Below, piece by piece: positions 7,530 to 17,028 of a stretch of 64,000 nucleotides of DNA. The notes under the pieces are model-generated. The model did not search any database. It was not told the DNA's origin and saw only the letters and a program-made list of their open reading frames with translations. The position numbers and the translations under genes are program-made. How positions within the stretch are numbered: position 1 is the first letter of the stretch; each line of letters begins with the position of its first letter. This DNA comes from an uncultured Blautia sp. GTDB taxonomy: Bacteria; Bacillota; Clostridia; Lachnospirales; Lachnospiraceae. The stretch covers positions 1-64,000 of the forward strand of contig CAKRXU010000011.1 in the NCBI GenBank assembly GCA_934424575.1, in the 5' to 3' direction.

Positions 7530-8939
7530 ATGGCAGAATTAAAGGAAGCCTGCGGCGTATTTGGTATGTATGATCTGGATGGAGGGAATGTGGTTCCCTC
7601 TATTTATTATGGTCTTACATCTTTGCAGCACCGTGGACAGGAGTCCTGCGGACTTGCAGTTTCCCGCACAGAGGGCGAAAGAGGAAACATCCAGTTTCAT
7701 AAGGATCTCGGACTTGTAAGTGAAGTCCTTCGTGAGAATACTATCCGCAATATGGAAGGAGATCTTGGCATCGGTCATGTACGTTATTCAACGACAGGAG
7801 CATCGGTAGCAGAGAATGCACAGCCGCTTGTCCTGTCCTATATTAAGGGAACACTTGCACTTGCACACAATGGAAACCTGATCAACACACCAGAACTGAA
7901 ATGGGAACTGATCCAGAATGGAGCGATCTTCCATACGACTACGGACTCAGAAGTCATTGCGTTCCATATAGCGAGAGAGCGTGTACACACCAGGACAGTA
8001 GAGGATGCCGTTCTCAAGACCGCGTACAAACTCAAAGGTGCTTATGCACTTGTGGTCATGAGCCCGCGTAAACTGATCGGTATCCGTGATCCGCTTGGAC
8101 TGAAACCGCTCTGCCTTGGCAAGAGGGATAATACCTATGTCCTCGCATCCGAAAGCTGTGCACTGACCTCTGTCGGCGCAGAGTTCGTAAGAGATATCGA
8201 ACCAGGAGAGATGGTCACCATCTCAAAGAAAGGCATCGAATCCAACAAAGAACTCGCCGGCGGTAAACATGCACACTGTGTATTTGAATATATTTATTTT
8301 GCAAGACTGGACAGCGAGATGGATGGCGTCAAGATCTACGATGCACGTATCCGCGGCGGTAAATCTCTTGCAAAATCTTATCCTGTAGAAGCAGATCTTG
8401 TGGCTGGTGTACCGGAGTCCGGCATCCCGGCAGCCAAGGGATATTCTGAAGAATCCGGCATTCCGTTTGGATTTGCTTTTTATAAGAACAGTTATATTGG
8501 ACGAACCTTCATTAAACCGACCCAGGAAGAGCGTGAATCCAGCGTTCACCTCAAACTGAGCGTGCTGGAATCAGCAGTTAAGGGTAAGAGGATCGTTCTG
8601 GTTGATGACTCTATCGTAAGAGGAACCACGATCGCGAACCTGATCCGTATGCTCAAGAAAGCCGGGGCACTGGAAGTGCATGTACGTATCAGTTCTCCGC
8701 CGTTCTTACATCCATGTTATTTCGGAACAGACGTACCGTCCAATGACCAGCTGATCGCTTCCAATCACAGCACCGAAGAGATCCGCAAAATGATCGGTGC
8801 AGATTCCCTTGGATACATGCAGAGTGAGTTCCTGGAGGGAATGGCAGGAGGACTTCCTCTCTGCAAGGCATGTTTTGACGGAAATTATCCGCTGGATGTC
8901 GAGGCAGAACTTAATAAGAAGATCGACTGCGGCTGTTAA
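7530..8939 (+). CDS. purF: Amidophosphoribosyltransferase
   Basis: First committed enzyme of purine synthesis: PRPP plus glutamine to phosphoribosylamine. The N-terminal class II glutaminase domain starts ACGVFG, so the catalytic Cys is residue 8 and a seven-residue propeptide must be removed. Glutaminase motifs HRGQESCG and GIGHVRYSTTG follow. The C-terminal phosphoribosyltransferase domain has RIVLVDDSIVRGTT. Cysteines in KACFDGNYP and the terminal KKIDCGC fit the [4Fe-4S] ligands of the Bacillus-type enzyme, which makes it oxygen-sensitive. It has its own promoter, has a GGGAGG ribosome site, and stands alone among nitrogen genes, away from other pur genes. It is a glutamine consumer like its neighbours pyrG and gltB. 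Confidence 0.95.
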   Translation: MAELKEACGVFGMYDLDGGNVVPSIYYGLTSLQHRGQESCGLAVSRTEGERGNIQFHKDLGLVSEVLRENTIRNMEGDLGIGHVRYSTTGASVAENAQPLVLSYIKGTLALAHNGNLINTPELKWELIQNGAIFHTTTDSEVIAFHIARERVHTRTVEDAVLKTAYKLKGAYALVVMSPRKLIGIRDPLGLKPLCLGKRDNTYVLASESCALTSVGAEFVRDIEPGEMVTISKKGIESNKELAGGKHAHCVFEYIYFARLDSEMDGVKIYDARIRGGKSLAKSYPVEADLVAGVPESGIPAAKGYSEESGIPFGFAFYKNSYIGRTFIKPTQEERESSVHLKLSVLESAVKGKRIVLVDDSIVRGTTIANLIRMLKKAGALEVHVRISSPPFLHPCYFGTDVPSNDQLIASNHSTEEIRKMIGADSLGYMQSEFLEGMAGGLPLCKACFDGNYPLDVEAELNKKIDCGC

Positions 8940-9010
8940 ACTGTCACTGATTTTGGCAGAATGTGCAGGAAAAAAAGATAAAAAAATGTGATTTATATAA
9001 AAATTACATA

Positions 9011-9039
9011 TTTACAAAGTGTCCAAAATACGGTATAGT
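9011..9039 (+). promoter_or_regulatory. pyrG promoter
   Basis: TTTACA (9011-9016) and TATAGT (9034-9039) with a 17-base spacer; start predicted near 9046. The initially transcribed bases have no run of G, so the CTP-sensing G-stuttering mechanism known for Bacillus pyrG is not evident here. Confidence 0.65.
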
Positions 9040-9062
9040 AATGCACATATTTAAGAGTCGTG

Positions 9063-9080
9063 TCTGACAAAGGCGTCAGA
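9063..9080 (+). promoter_or_regulatory. Putative ANTAR target hairpin, pyrG leader
   Basis: TCTGAC (9063-9068) pairs perfectly with GTCAGA (9075-9080) around the loop AAAGGC (9069-9074), with A1 and G4. Bases 9073-9080 are also the first eight bases of the terminator arm, so this is a mutually exclusive antiterminator. It is the most stable of the four such hairpins in the window. Confidence 0.65.
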
Positions 9081-9132
9081 GGCAGATAAGGGTAAACCAG
9101 CCCCTTCATCCGCTTCTGGCGCTTTTTCTTTT
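9073..9132 (+). terminator. Attenuator terminator in the pyrG leader
   Basis: GCGTCAGAGGC (9073-9083) pairs over 11 positions with GCTTCTGGCGC (9112-9122), and an inner AAGGG/CCCTT helix (9088-9092 with 9102-9106) extends it. TTTTTCTTTT follows. Located 40 bases before the pyrG ribosome site. Confidence 0.85.
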
Positions 9133-9174
9133 ATCAGACATTTATGTGTAACACAGATGGAGGAGGAAATCACA

Positions 9175-10812
9175 ATGTCAGTTAAATATGTTTTTGTTAC
9201 AGGCGGTGTTGTATCCGGACTGGGTAAGGGAATCACGGCAGCGTCCCTGGGAAGGCTTCTCAAGGCAAGAGGCTATCAGGTGACCATGCAGAAATTTGAT
9301 CCTTATATCAATATCGATCCAGGAACCATGAACCCGATCCAGCATGGAGAGGTCTTTGTTACAGATGATGGTACAGAGACAGACCTGGATCTTGGTCATT
9401 ATGAGAGATTTATTGATGAAAGCCTTGATAAAAATTCCAACGTGACAACCGGTAAGATCTACTGGTCAGTCCTGCAGAAAGAGCGTCACGGAGATTTTGG
9501 AGGAGGGACAGTACAGGTCATTCCTCATATTACAAATGAGATTAAGAGCCGTTTTTACCGCGCCAAATCACCGGAAGAAGAGAGAATCGCGATCATCGAG
9601 GTCGGAGGAACCGTTGGTGACATCGAGAGCCAGCCGTTCCTGGAATCCATCCGTCAGTTCCAGCATGATGTGGGACATGACAATGCAATCCTCATTCATG
9701 TAACCCTGATCCCATACCTCAAAGCTTCTGAGGAAATGAAGACCAAACCGACCCAGGCAAGTGTCAAGGAACTTCAGGGAATGGGAATCCAGCCGGACGT
9801 TCTGGTATGCAGAAGCGAACATCCGCTGACAGATGAGATCAAAGGCAAGATCGCGCTGTTCTGTAACGTACCGGTCAGCCATGTATTACAAAACCTTGAT
9901 GTAGAATATTTATATGAAGCTCCTCTTGCAATGGAAAGAGAAAAACTTGCCGATGTAGTTCTGGAATCCTTGAGACTTGAGAACCGCAAACCGGATCTTA
10001 CCGAGTGGACAGAGATGGTCAACGACCTGAGAAATCCGGAGAGTACAGTAAACATTGCAATGGTAGGAAAATATACACAGCTCCATGATGCCTACTTAAG
10101 TGTTGTGGAAGCTCTGAAACATGGTGGAATTTCCTGCAGAGCCAAAGTCGAACTGACCTGGGTGGATTCTGAAGAATTAAATGAGAAGAATCTTGACCAG
10201 ACACTTCATAATGTAGATGGTATCCTTGTTCCGGGAGGATTTGGAAACAGAGGTACAGAGGGAATGATCCTGGCAGCACAGTATGCCCGTGTCCACAAGA
10301 TCCCGTACCTTGGAATCTGCCTTGGAATGCAGATGGCGATCGTAGAATTCGCCCGCCACGTATTAGGATACGAAGATGCAAACAGCATCGAGCTGAGCCC
10401 GGCTACCAAACATCCGGTGATCGCACTGATGCCGGACCAGGAGAGTGTAGAAGACCTTGGAGGAACTTTAAGACTTGGAAGCTATCCATGCGTACTTGCA
10501 GATAACTCCAAAGCACTGGAACTTTTTGGAAAGAAAGAGATCCAGGAACGTCACAGACATCGTTATGAAGTCAACAACGCATTCCGTGAAGAGCTTGCTG
10601 CAAAAGGTATGACGATCGCCGGAACTTCCCCTGATGGACATATCGTAGAGATGATCGAGATCAAGGATCATCCGTTCTACGAAGGAACCCAGGGACATCC
10701 GGAATTCAAATCCAGACCGAACCATGCACATCCTTTATTCCGCGGCTTCGTAAAAGCAGCAGACGCATACGCAAAGGAGAAAGAAAGCAGGAAACAGCAA
10801 AATAAAGAATAA
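9175..10812 (+). CDS. pyrG: CTP synthase
   Basis: Makes CTP from UTP, ATP and glutamine. Residues 1 to about 265 form the synthetase domain: [22 protein letters not shown] (P-loop), [27 protein letters not shown]. The C-terminal class I glutaminase domain has GGFGNRG, the nucleophile elbow [11 protein letters not shown] and the His/Glu pair in [11 protein letters not shown]. At 545 residues it is full length. ATG at 10812-upstream position 9175 is preferred over the in-frame ATG at 9157 because GGAGGAGG lies between them at proper spacing. Its leader carries the hexaloop/attenuator pair shared with glnA, glnN and amt, and gltB follows after 32 bases with no new promoter, which places pyrG at the head of a glutamine-related operon. 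Confidence 0.97.
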   Translation: MSVKYVFVTGGVVSGLGKGITAASLGRLLKARGYQVTMQKFDPYINIDPGTMNPIQHGEVFVTDDGTETDLDLGHYERFIDESLDKNSNVTTGKIYWSVLQKERHGDFGGGTVQVIPHITNEIKSRFYRAKSPEEERIAIIEVGGTVGDIESQPFLESIRQFQHDVGHDNAILIHVTLIPYLKASEEMKTKPTQASVKELQGMGIQPDVLVCRSEHPLTDEIKGKIALFCNVPVSHVLQNLDVEYLYEAPLAMEREKLADVVLESLRLENRKPDLTEWTEMVNDLRNPESTVNIAMVGKYTQLHDAYLSVVEALKHGGISCRAKVELTWVDSEELNEKNLDQTLHNVDGILVPGGFGNRGTEGMILAAQYARVHKIPYLGICLGMQMAIVEFARHVLGYEDANSIELSPATKHPVIALMPDQESVEDLGGTLRLGSYPCVLADNSKALELFGKKEIQERHRHRYEVNNAFREELAAKGMTIAGTSPDGHIVEMIEIKDHPFYEGTQGHPEFKSRPNHAHPLFRGFVKAADAYAKEKESRKQQNKE

Positions 10813-10844
10813 AAGAAATTTTTTGTATAGAGAGGACGAAGATT

Positions 10845-13800
10845 ATGCAGGAAGTAACGAGAGAAGAACAGGGCCTGTATCGCCAGGAATTTGAGCATGA
10901 CAACTGTGGTATCGGTGCAGTTGTCAATATCAAAGGAAAGAAAACACATGAAACTGTTGCGAATGCTCTCAGGATCGTAGAACATCTGGAGCATCGTGCA
11001 GGTAAAGATGCAGAGGGAAAAACCGGTGACGGTGTTGGTATCCTTCTGCAGATCTCCCATAAATTTTTCAAAAAAGCCTGTAAGAAGGAAGGCTTTGATA
11101 TCGGTGAGGAAAGAGAATATGGTATCGCACAGTTCTTCTTCCCGCAGCACGAGATCAAACGTGCCCAGGCAAAAAAAATGTTCGAGATCATCGTGGAAAA
11201 AGAAGGGCTGGAGCTTCTTGGCTGGAGAAACGTTCCTGTGATTCCGGAGGTTCTCGGCCACAAGGCAAGAGAGTGCATGCCATGCATCATGCAGGCATTC
11301 ATCAAAAAACCGCAGGATGTCGAAAAAGGACTTCCATTCGACCGTATGCTCTACATTGCACGTCGTGAGTTTGAACAGAGTAATGACAACACTTATGTTG
11401 TTTCCATGAGCAGCAGAACGATCGTTTACAAAGGTATGTTCCTGGTCGGACAGCTTCGTACTTTCTTTGCAGACCTGCAGAATCCAGAGTATGAATCTGC
11501 AATCGCAATGGTACATTCCAGATTCAGTACCAACACAAACCCAAGCTGGGAGAGAGCACATCCGAACCGTTTCATCGTACACAATGGTGAGATCAACACC
11601 ATCCGTGGAAATGCCGACAAGATGCTCGCCAGAGAAGAAAATATGGAATCTCCATACCTCAAAGGTCAGCTTCACAAAGTCCTTCCGGTCGTAAACCGCA
11701 ACGGTTCCGACTCCGCAATGCTTGACAATACACTGGAATTCCTTGTAATGAGCGGTATGGAACTTCCGCTTGCAGTCATGATCACAATTCCGGAGCCATG
11801 GGCATACAACGATACCATTTCCCAGGAAAAGAGAGATTTCTATCAGTATTATGCAACCATGATGGAGCCATGGGACGGACCGGCTTCCATCCTGTTCTCC
11901 GATGGTGATGTGATGGGTGCAGTCCTTGACCGTAATGGTCTTCGTCCATCCAGATATTATATTACTTCCGACGGCTATATGATCCTTTCTTCTGAGGTCG
12001 GTGTCATGCCGGTTCCGGAAGAGAAGATTGTTCTCAAAGAACGTCTCCATCCGGGCAAAATGCTCCTGGTAGATACTGTTCAGGGAAAAGTCCTCGATGA
12101 CGATGAGCTGAAAGAAAAATACGCAAAAATGCAGCCGTACGGCGAATGGCTGAACAGCAACCTCGTACAGCTCAAAGACATCAAGATCCCGAATATCCGT
12201 ATGGAAGAGTACACACCGGAGCACCGCGCACGTCTCCAGAAAGCGTTCGGATATACTTACGAACAGTACCGTACTTCTATCCGTAACATGGCATTAAACG
12301 GAGCAGAGAGCATCGGAGCCATGGGTGTAGATACCCCGCTTGCTGTCCTCTCCAATGAGCACAGACCTTTATTCGACTATTTCAAACAGCTTTTTGCACA
12401 GGTAACAAACCCGCCGATCGATGCGATCCGTGAAGAGATCGTTACCTCCACAAGTGTTTATGTAGGTAAAGATGGAAACCTTCTGGTACAGCAGCCGGAA
12501 AACTGTCACGTACTCAAGATCCTTCATCCGATCCTCACAAACACAGATATGCTCAAGATCAAAAACATGAAGGCAGACGGATTCAAAGTTGCCGTTATCT
12601 CCACTCTCTATTATAAGAGCACCAAGCTGGAGAGAGCGATCGACCGTCTCTTTGTGGAGGTTGACAAGGCATTCCGTGACGGTGCAAATATCCTCGTACT
12701 TTCTGACCGTGGAGTAGATGAAAACCATATGCCGATTCCGTCCCTTCTGGCGGTATCTGCCGTACATCAGCATCTTGTAAAAACCAAGAAGAGTACCTCT
12801 CTGGCACTGATCGTAGAATCCGGTGAGCCGAGAGAAGTTCATCATTTTGCAACTCTTCTCGGCTATGGTGCAAGTGCGATCAACCCATACCTCGCACTGG
12901 AAACGATCCGTGAGCTGATCGACAACCATATGCTGGACAAAGATTATTATGCAGCAGTAGATGATTATAACCATGCAGTTTTAAGCGGTATCGTCAAGAT
13001 CGCATCCAAGATGGGTATTTCCACAATTCAGTCTTATCAGGGATCTCAGATCTTTGAGGCAATCGGTATCTCCAAAGAAGTGATCGACAAATACTTTACC
13101 GGAACTGTAAGTCGTGTAGGTGGAATCACACTGGAAGATATCGAAGAGAACGTAGACCGACTTCACTCCGAAGCATTTGACCCGCTGGGACTGAACACAG
13201 ACCTGACACTTGACAGTGTCGGTGCACACAAGATGAGAAGCCAGGGAGAGGAACACCGCTACAATCCGCAGACGATTCATCTCCTTCAGGAATCTACAAG
13301 AACAGGAAGCTATGCACTGTTCAAAGAATATACAAAAGTCGTAGACCAGGAAAGTCATGGAGCCCTTCGTGGACTTCTGGAATTCAATTATCCGGAAAAA
13401 GCGATCCCGATCGACGAAGTAGAAAGCGTAGATGAGATCGTAAAACGTTTCAAGACAGGTGCGATGTCCTATGGATCTATTTCCCAGGAAGCACATGAGA
13501 CACTTGCGATCGCCATGAACCATCTCCATGGAAAATCCAACACAGGTGAAGGTGGAGAGAGTGATGAGCGTATCGCCTCCGCAGGAAGCGAAAATGACCG
13601 CTGTTCTGCGATTAAACAGGTTGCCAGCGGACGTTTCGGTGTTACCAGCAGCTATCTGGTATCCGCAAGAGAGATCCAGATCAAGATGGCACAGGGTGCA
13701 AAACCAGGTGAGGGCGGACATCTTCCTGCAAAGAAAGTTTATCCGTGGATCGCAAAGACCCGTCATTCCACACCTGGCGTAAGCCTGATCTCCCCGCCAC

Positions 13801-15398
13801 CGCACCACGATATCTACTCTATCGAGGACCTGGCACAGCTGATCTATGACCTTAAGAACTCAAACGTTTATGCAGATATCTCTGTAAAACTTGTTTCTGA
13901 GGCCGGTGTAGGTACAGTCGCAGCCGGTGTTGCAAAAGCCGGAGCACAGACAGTCCTGATATCAGGATACGATGGAGGTACCGGTGCAGCACCGAGAAGT
14001 TCCATCCACAATGCAGGACTTCCGTGGGAACTTGGTCTTGCCGAGACACATCAGACTCTGATCATGAACGGACTCCGTAACCGTGTCCGCATCGAGACAG
14101 ACGGTAAGCTGATGAGCGGTCGTGACGTTGCCATCGCAGCACTTCTCGGTGCAGAGGAATTCGGTTTTGCGACAGCTCCGCTTGTAACCATGGGATGCGT
14201 CATGATGCGTGTCTGCAACCTGGATACCTGTCCGGTCGGTGTGGCAACACAGAACCCGGAACTTCGTAAACGTTTCCGTGGAAAACCGGAATACGTAGAA
14301 AACTTCATGAGATTTATCGCCCAGGAGCTGAGAGAATATATGGCACGCCTTGGTGTTCACACTGTCGATGAGATGGTAGGACGTACAGACCTCTTAAGAC
14401 AGTCCGCAGAAGCTTCCCAGGCAGAGCCGCACAAAGGTAAAGTTGACTTAAGTGCGATCCTCAATAACCCATATGCCGGAAACGGACAGAAAGTGACCTT
14501 CGATCCAAAAGCAGTTTACAACTTCGAACTGGAAAAAACTCTGGATGAAAAAGTCCTTCTCAAGAAATGCGGCAAAGCGATCGCCAAAGGTGAACATATC
14601 GAACTCGATGTAGACGTAACAAACACAGACCGTACCTTTGGTACGATCCTCGGTGCAGAGATCACCAGACAGACCGGCAAAGGACTTCCGGATGATACGA
14701 TCGTGATCAACTGCCACGGAGCCGGCGGACAGAGCTTCGGTGCCTTTATTCCAAAAGGACTTACACTGAACCTTACCGGTGACAGCAACGACTACTTCGG
14801 AAAGGGACTTTCCGGTGGTAAACTGATCGTCAAAGTTCCGGAAAAAGCAGCTTACAAACCGGAAGAAAACATCATCATCGGTAACGTTGCACTCTATGGT
14901 GCTACCAGCGGATATGCATTTATCAACGGTGTTGCCGGAGAACGTTTTGCAGTCCGTAACTCAGGTGCTTACGCAGTTGTAGAGGGTGTCGGCGAGCACG
15001 GATGCGAGTACATGACAGGCGGTCGTGTCGTAGTCCTCGGACGCACCGGAAAGAACTTCGCAGCAGGTATGAGCGGCGGTATCGCTTACGTACTTGATGT
15101 TGAGAACAAACTTTACAAAAACATCAACAAGGCAATGATCTCTATCGAAAAAGTAGAGAACAAATATGATAAGAAAGAACTTCGTGATCTGATCGAAGCC
15201 CATGTTGCGGCAACAGGCTCCAAACTGGGTGCAAAAGTGCTTGCTGACTTTGATGCTTACCTGCCGCACTTTAAGAAACTGATTCCGAACGAATACAAAA
15301 AGATGCTTACACTCAGCGCCAAACTGGAAGAAAAAGGACTGACAAGTGAGCAGGCACAGATGGAAGCATTTTACGAAAGCATCGGAGCAAAGCATTAA
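10845..15398 (+). CDS. gltB: Glutamate synthase large subunit (GOGAT)
   Basis: Glutamine plus 2-oxoglutarate to two glutamates, with electrons from the small subunit. At 1517 residues it is full length. The N-terminal glutaminase domain begins after a 20-residue propeptide at DNCGIGAV (Cys21 becomes the nucleophile). The central and FMN domains follow with GEGGESDERIASAGSENDR, GAKPGEGGHLPAKKV and ISGYDGGTGAAPRSS. The 3Fe-4S cluster motif is CVMMRVCNLDTCPVG, and the C-terminal GXXGXXXG beta-helix is visible (GGQSFGAFIPKGL). The ribosome site is AGAGGACGAAG. gltD begins 15 bases later. It completes the GS-GOGAT cycle together with glnA downstream. Confidence 0.97.
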   Translation: MQEVTREEQGLYRQEFEHDNCGIGAVVNIKGKKTHETVANALRIVEHLEHRAGKDAEGKTGDGVGILLQISHKFFKKACKKEGFDIGEEREYGIAQFFFPQHEIKRAQAKKMFEIIVEKEGLELLGWRNVPVIPEVLGHKARECMPCIMQAFIKKPQDVEKGLPFDRMLYIARREFEQSNDNTYVVSMSSRTIVYKGMFLVGQLRTFFADLQNPEYESAIAMVHSRFSTNTNPSWERAHPNRFIVHNGEINTIRGNADKMLAREENMESPYLKGQLHKVLPVVNRNGSDSAMLDNTLEFLVMSGMELPLAVMITIPEPWAYNDTISQEKRDFYQYYATMMEPWDGPASILFSDGDVMGAVLDRNGLRPSRYYITSDGYMILSSEVGVMPVPEEKIVLKERLHPGKMLLVDTVQGKVLDDDELKEKYAKMQPYGEWLNSNLVQLKDIKIPNIRMEEYTPEHRARLQKAFGYTYEQYRTSIRNMALNGAESIGAMGVDTPLAVLSNEHRPLFDYFKQLFAQVTNPPIDAIREEIVTSTSVYVGKDGNLLVQQPENCHVLKILHPILTNTDMLKIKNMKADGFKVAVISTLYYKSTKLERAIDRLFVEVDKAFRDGANILVLSDRGVDENHMPIPSLLAVSAVHQHLVKTKKSTSLALIVESGEPREVHHFATLLGYGASAINPYLALETIRELIDNHMLDKDYYAAVDDYNHAVLSGIVKIASKMGISTIQSYQGSQIFEAIGISKEVIDKYFTGTVSRVGGITLEDIEENVDRLHSEAFDPLGLNTDLTLDSVGAHKMRSQGEEHRYNPQTIHLLQESTRTGSYALFKEYTKVVDQESHGALRGLLEFNYPEKAIPIDEVESVDEIVKRFKTGAMSYGSISQEAHETLAIAMNHLHGKSNTGEGGESDERIASAGSENDRCSAIKQVASGRFGVTSSYLVSAREIQIKMAQGAKPGEGGHLPAKKVYPWIAKTRHSTPGVSLISPPPHHDIYSIEDLAQLIYDLKNSNVYADISVKLVSEAGVGTVAAGVAKAGAQTVLISGYDGGTGAAPRSSIHNAGLPWELGLAETHQTLIMNGLRNRVRIETDGKLMSGRDVAIAALLGAEEFGFATAPLVTMGCVMMRVCNLDTCPVGVATQNPELRKRFRGKPEYVENFMRFIAQELREYMARLGVHTVDEMVGRTDLLRQSAEASQAEPHKGKVDLSAILNNPYAGNGQKVTFDPKAVYNFELEKTLDEKVLLKKCGKAIAKGEHIELDVDVTNTDRTFGTILGAEITRQTGKGLPDDTIVINCHGAGGQSFGAFIPKGLTLNLTGDSNDYFGKGLSGGKLIVKVPEKAAYKPEENIIIGNVALYGATSGYAFINGVAGERFAVRNSGAYAVVEGVGEHGCEYMTGGRVVVLGRTGKNFAAGMSGGIAYVLDVENKLYKNINKAMISIEKVENKYDKKELRDLIEAHVAATGSKLGAKVLADFDAYLPHFKKLIPNEYKKMLTLSAKLEEKGLTSEQAQMEAFYESIGAKH

Positions 15399-15413
15399 GG
15401 AGGATGAGGAAAC

Positions 15414-16898
15414 ATGGGAAAGCCAACAGGATTTTTAGAATATAACAGAGAGACAGCCAAAGTACTGCCGCCAAAGGTCCGGATTGCCAATTTCAATGAG
15501 TTCCGGACTCCACTCAGCAAAGAAAAACAGAAACTTCAGGGGGCACGCTGCATGGCATGCGGCGTTCCTTTCTGCCAGTCAGGAATGATGCTCGGAGGAA
15601 TGGCATCCGGCTGTCCTCTGCACAACCTTGTTCCTGAGACAAACGATCTGGTATATACAGGAAACTGGAAACAGGCATATTTGAGACTTTCCAAGACACA
15701 CAGTTTTCCGGAGTTTACTTCCAGAGTGTGTCCTGCACTCTGCGAGGCAGCCTGCACCTGTAACTTAAACGGAGAGCCGGTTTCCACAAAGGAAAACGAA
15801 AGAGCAATCATTGAGACCGCTTACAAAGAAGGCTGGGTCCAGCCGCAGAAACCGAATGTCCGCACCGGCAAAACCATCGCCGTGATCGGAAGCGGTCCAT
15901 CCGGACTTGCAGCAGCACAGCAGCTCAACAGACGAGGCCACAGCGTTACCGTTTATGAAAGAAGCGATCGTCCGGGAGGACTTCTCCGCTATGGTATCCC
16001 GAACATGAAACTGGAGAAATCTGTGATAGACAGAAGGATCCGCCTCATGGAAGAAGAGGGAGTAAAATTTGTCCTCAATACAAACGTAGGCAAGGACATC
16101 AAAGCAGAAGATCTCCTGAAACAGTATGACAGAGTTGTGCTTGCCTGCGGAGCTTCCAACCCGCGTGACATCAAAGTGCCGGGAAGAGAAGCAAAGGGGA
16201 TCTATTTCGCAGTAGACTTCCTCGGAATGGTCACAAAGACACTCCTCGACAGCAACTTCGAAAAGGTTCCATATGAACTGGCAAAAGGAAAACATGTCCT
16301 CGTCATCGGTGGTGGTGACACAGGAAATGACTGCGTAGGAACTTCTGTCCGTCTGGGAGCAAAATCCGTGACCCAGCTTGAGATGATGCCGAAGCCGCCG
16401 GTTGAGCGTGCAGCAAACAACCCGTGGCCGCAGTGGCCGAGAGTCCTCAAGACAGACTATGGCCAGGAAGAAGCGATCGCAGTCTTCGGACATGATCCAC
16501 GAATCTATCAGACAACCGTTACAGAATTTATCGCTGACAAAAAAGGCAATGTGTGCAAGGCAAAGATCGTAGACCTCAAATCACAAAAAGATGAAAAGAC
16601 TGGAAGAATGATGATGGTTCCGGTTGAGGGAAGCGAGAAAGTGATCCCTGCAGACCTGGTCCTGATCGCAGCAGGATTCCTCGGAAGCCAGAAATATGTA
16701 ACAGATGCATTCCACGTAGCACTCAACGGAAGAACAAACGTTGAGACAAAACCGGATGCTTACGCAACTTCCGTACCGAGAGTCTTCACAGCCGGCGACA
16801 TGCACAGAGGACAGTCTCTGGTCGTATGGGCGATCCGCGAAGGCCGTGAAGCCGCCAGAGCCGTAGATGAATCCCTGATGGGCTATACAAATCTCTGA
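15414..16898 (+). CDS. gltD: Glutamate synthase small subunit
   Basis: NAD(P)H-oxidising flavoprotein subunit that passes electrons to GltB. The N-terminal ferredoxin-like domain carries two cysteine groups, ARCMACGVPFCQSG / GCPLHN and RVCPALCEAACTCNLN, for [4Fe-4S] clusters. Two Rossmann motifs follow: IAVIGSGPSGLAAAQQL for FAD and VLVIGGGDTGNDC for NAD(P)H, and TAGDMHRGQSLVVWAIREGREAA closes the FAD domain. Length 494 is typical. A strong AAGGAGG site overlaps the end of gltB. It ends just 10 bases before the -35 box of glnA. Confidence 0.97.
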   Translation: MGKPTGFLEYNRETAKVLPPKVRIANFNEFRTPLSKEKQKLQGARCMACGVPFCQSGMMLGGMASGCPLHNLVPETNDLVYTGNWKQAYLRLSKTHSFPEFTSRVCPALCEAACTCNLNGEPVSTKENERAIIETAYKEGWVQPQKPNVRTGKTIAVIGSGPSGLAAAQQLNRRGHSVTVYERSDRPGGLLRYGIPNMKLEKSVIDRRIRLMEEEGVKFVLNTNVGKDIKAEDLLKQYDRVVLACGASNPRDIKVPGREAKGIYFAVDFLGMVTKTLLDSNFEKVPYELAKGKHVLVIGGGDTGNDCVGTSVRLGAKSVTQLEMMPKPPVERAANNPWPQWPRVLKTDYGQEEAIAVFGHDPRIYQTTVTEFIADKKGNVCKAKIVDLKSQKDEKTGRMMMVPVEGSEKVIPADLVLIAAGFLGSQKYVTDAFHVALNGRTNVETKPDAYATSVPRVFTAGDMHRGQSLVVWAIREGREAARAVDESLMGYTNL

Positions 16899-16907
16899 AA
16901 AAAGACG

Positions 16908-16936
16908 TTGACAAAGACCATGCCGGTTGCTATAAT
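16908..16936 (+). promoter_or_regulatory. glnA promoter
   Basis: TTGACA (16908-16913) and TATAAT (16931-16936) with a 17-base spacer, a perfect consensus promoter; start predicted near 16943. Such a strong promoter fits a gene whose control happens after initiation. Confidence 0.85.
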
Positions 16937-16944
16937 ACCTGCAT

Positions 16945-16958
16945 GAACAAGGGCGTTC
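16945..16958 (+). promoter_or_regulatory. Putative ANTAR target hairpin, glnA leader
   Basis: GAAC (16945-16948) pairs with GTTC (16955-16958) around the loop AAGGGC (16949-16954), again with A1 and G4. G16952 onward is the terminator arm, so the two folds compete. The helix is short (4 bp) and would need protein to persist. Confidence 0.55.
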
Positions 16959-16995
16959 TTTTGGAGGGTAAACCTTCCGAAAGTACGCCTTTTTT
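16952..16995 (+). terminator. Promoter-proximal terminator in the glnA leader
   Basis: GGCGT (16952-16956) pairs with ACGCC (16985-16989), and the helix continues inward through TCTTTT/GAAAG and GGAGGG/CCTTCC with a single mismatch to a TAAA loop. TTTTTT follows. The hairpin starts about nine bases after the predicted transcription start. Confidence 0.9.
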
Positions 16996-17028
16996 GTATT
17001 TAGTTTTAATAGATAAGGAGAGAATGGC

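Noticed and set aside
9040..9062. G-stuttering CTP attenuation as in Bacillus pyrG
   Set aside because: The initially transcribed region reads GCACATATTTAAG without a run of G, and the attenuator competes with a different hairpin.
10677..12224. 515-codon open frame on the minus strand across the pyrG end and gltB
   Set aside because: It is antisense to two highly conserved genes, has no recognisable domain and is low in the residues expected of a real protein; a shadow frame.
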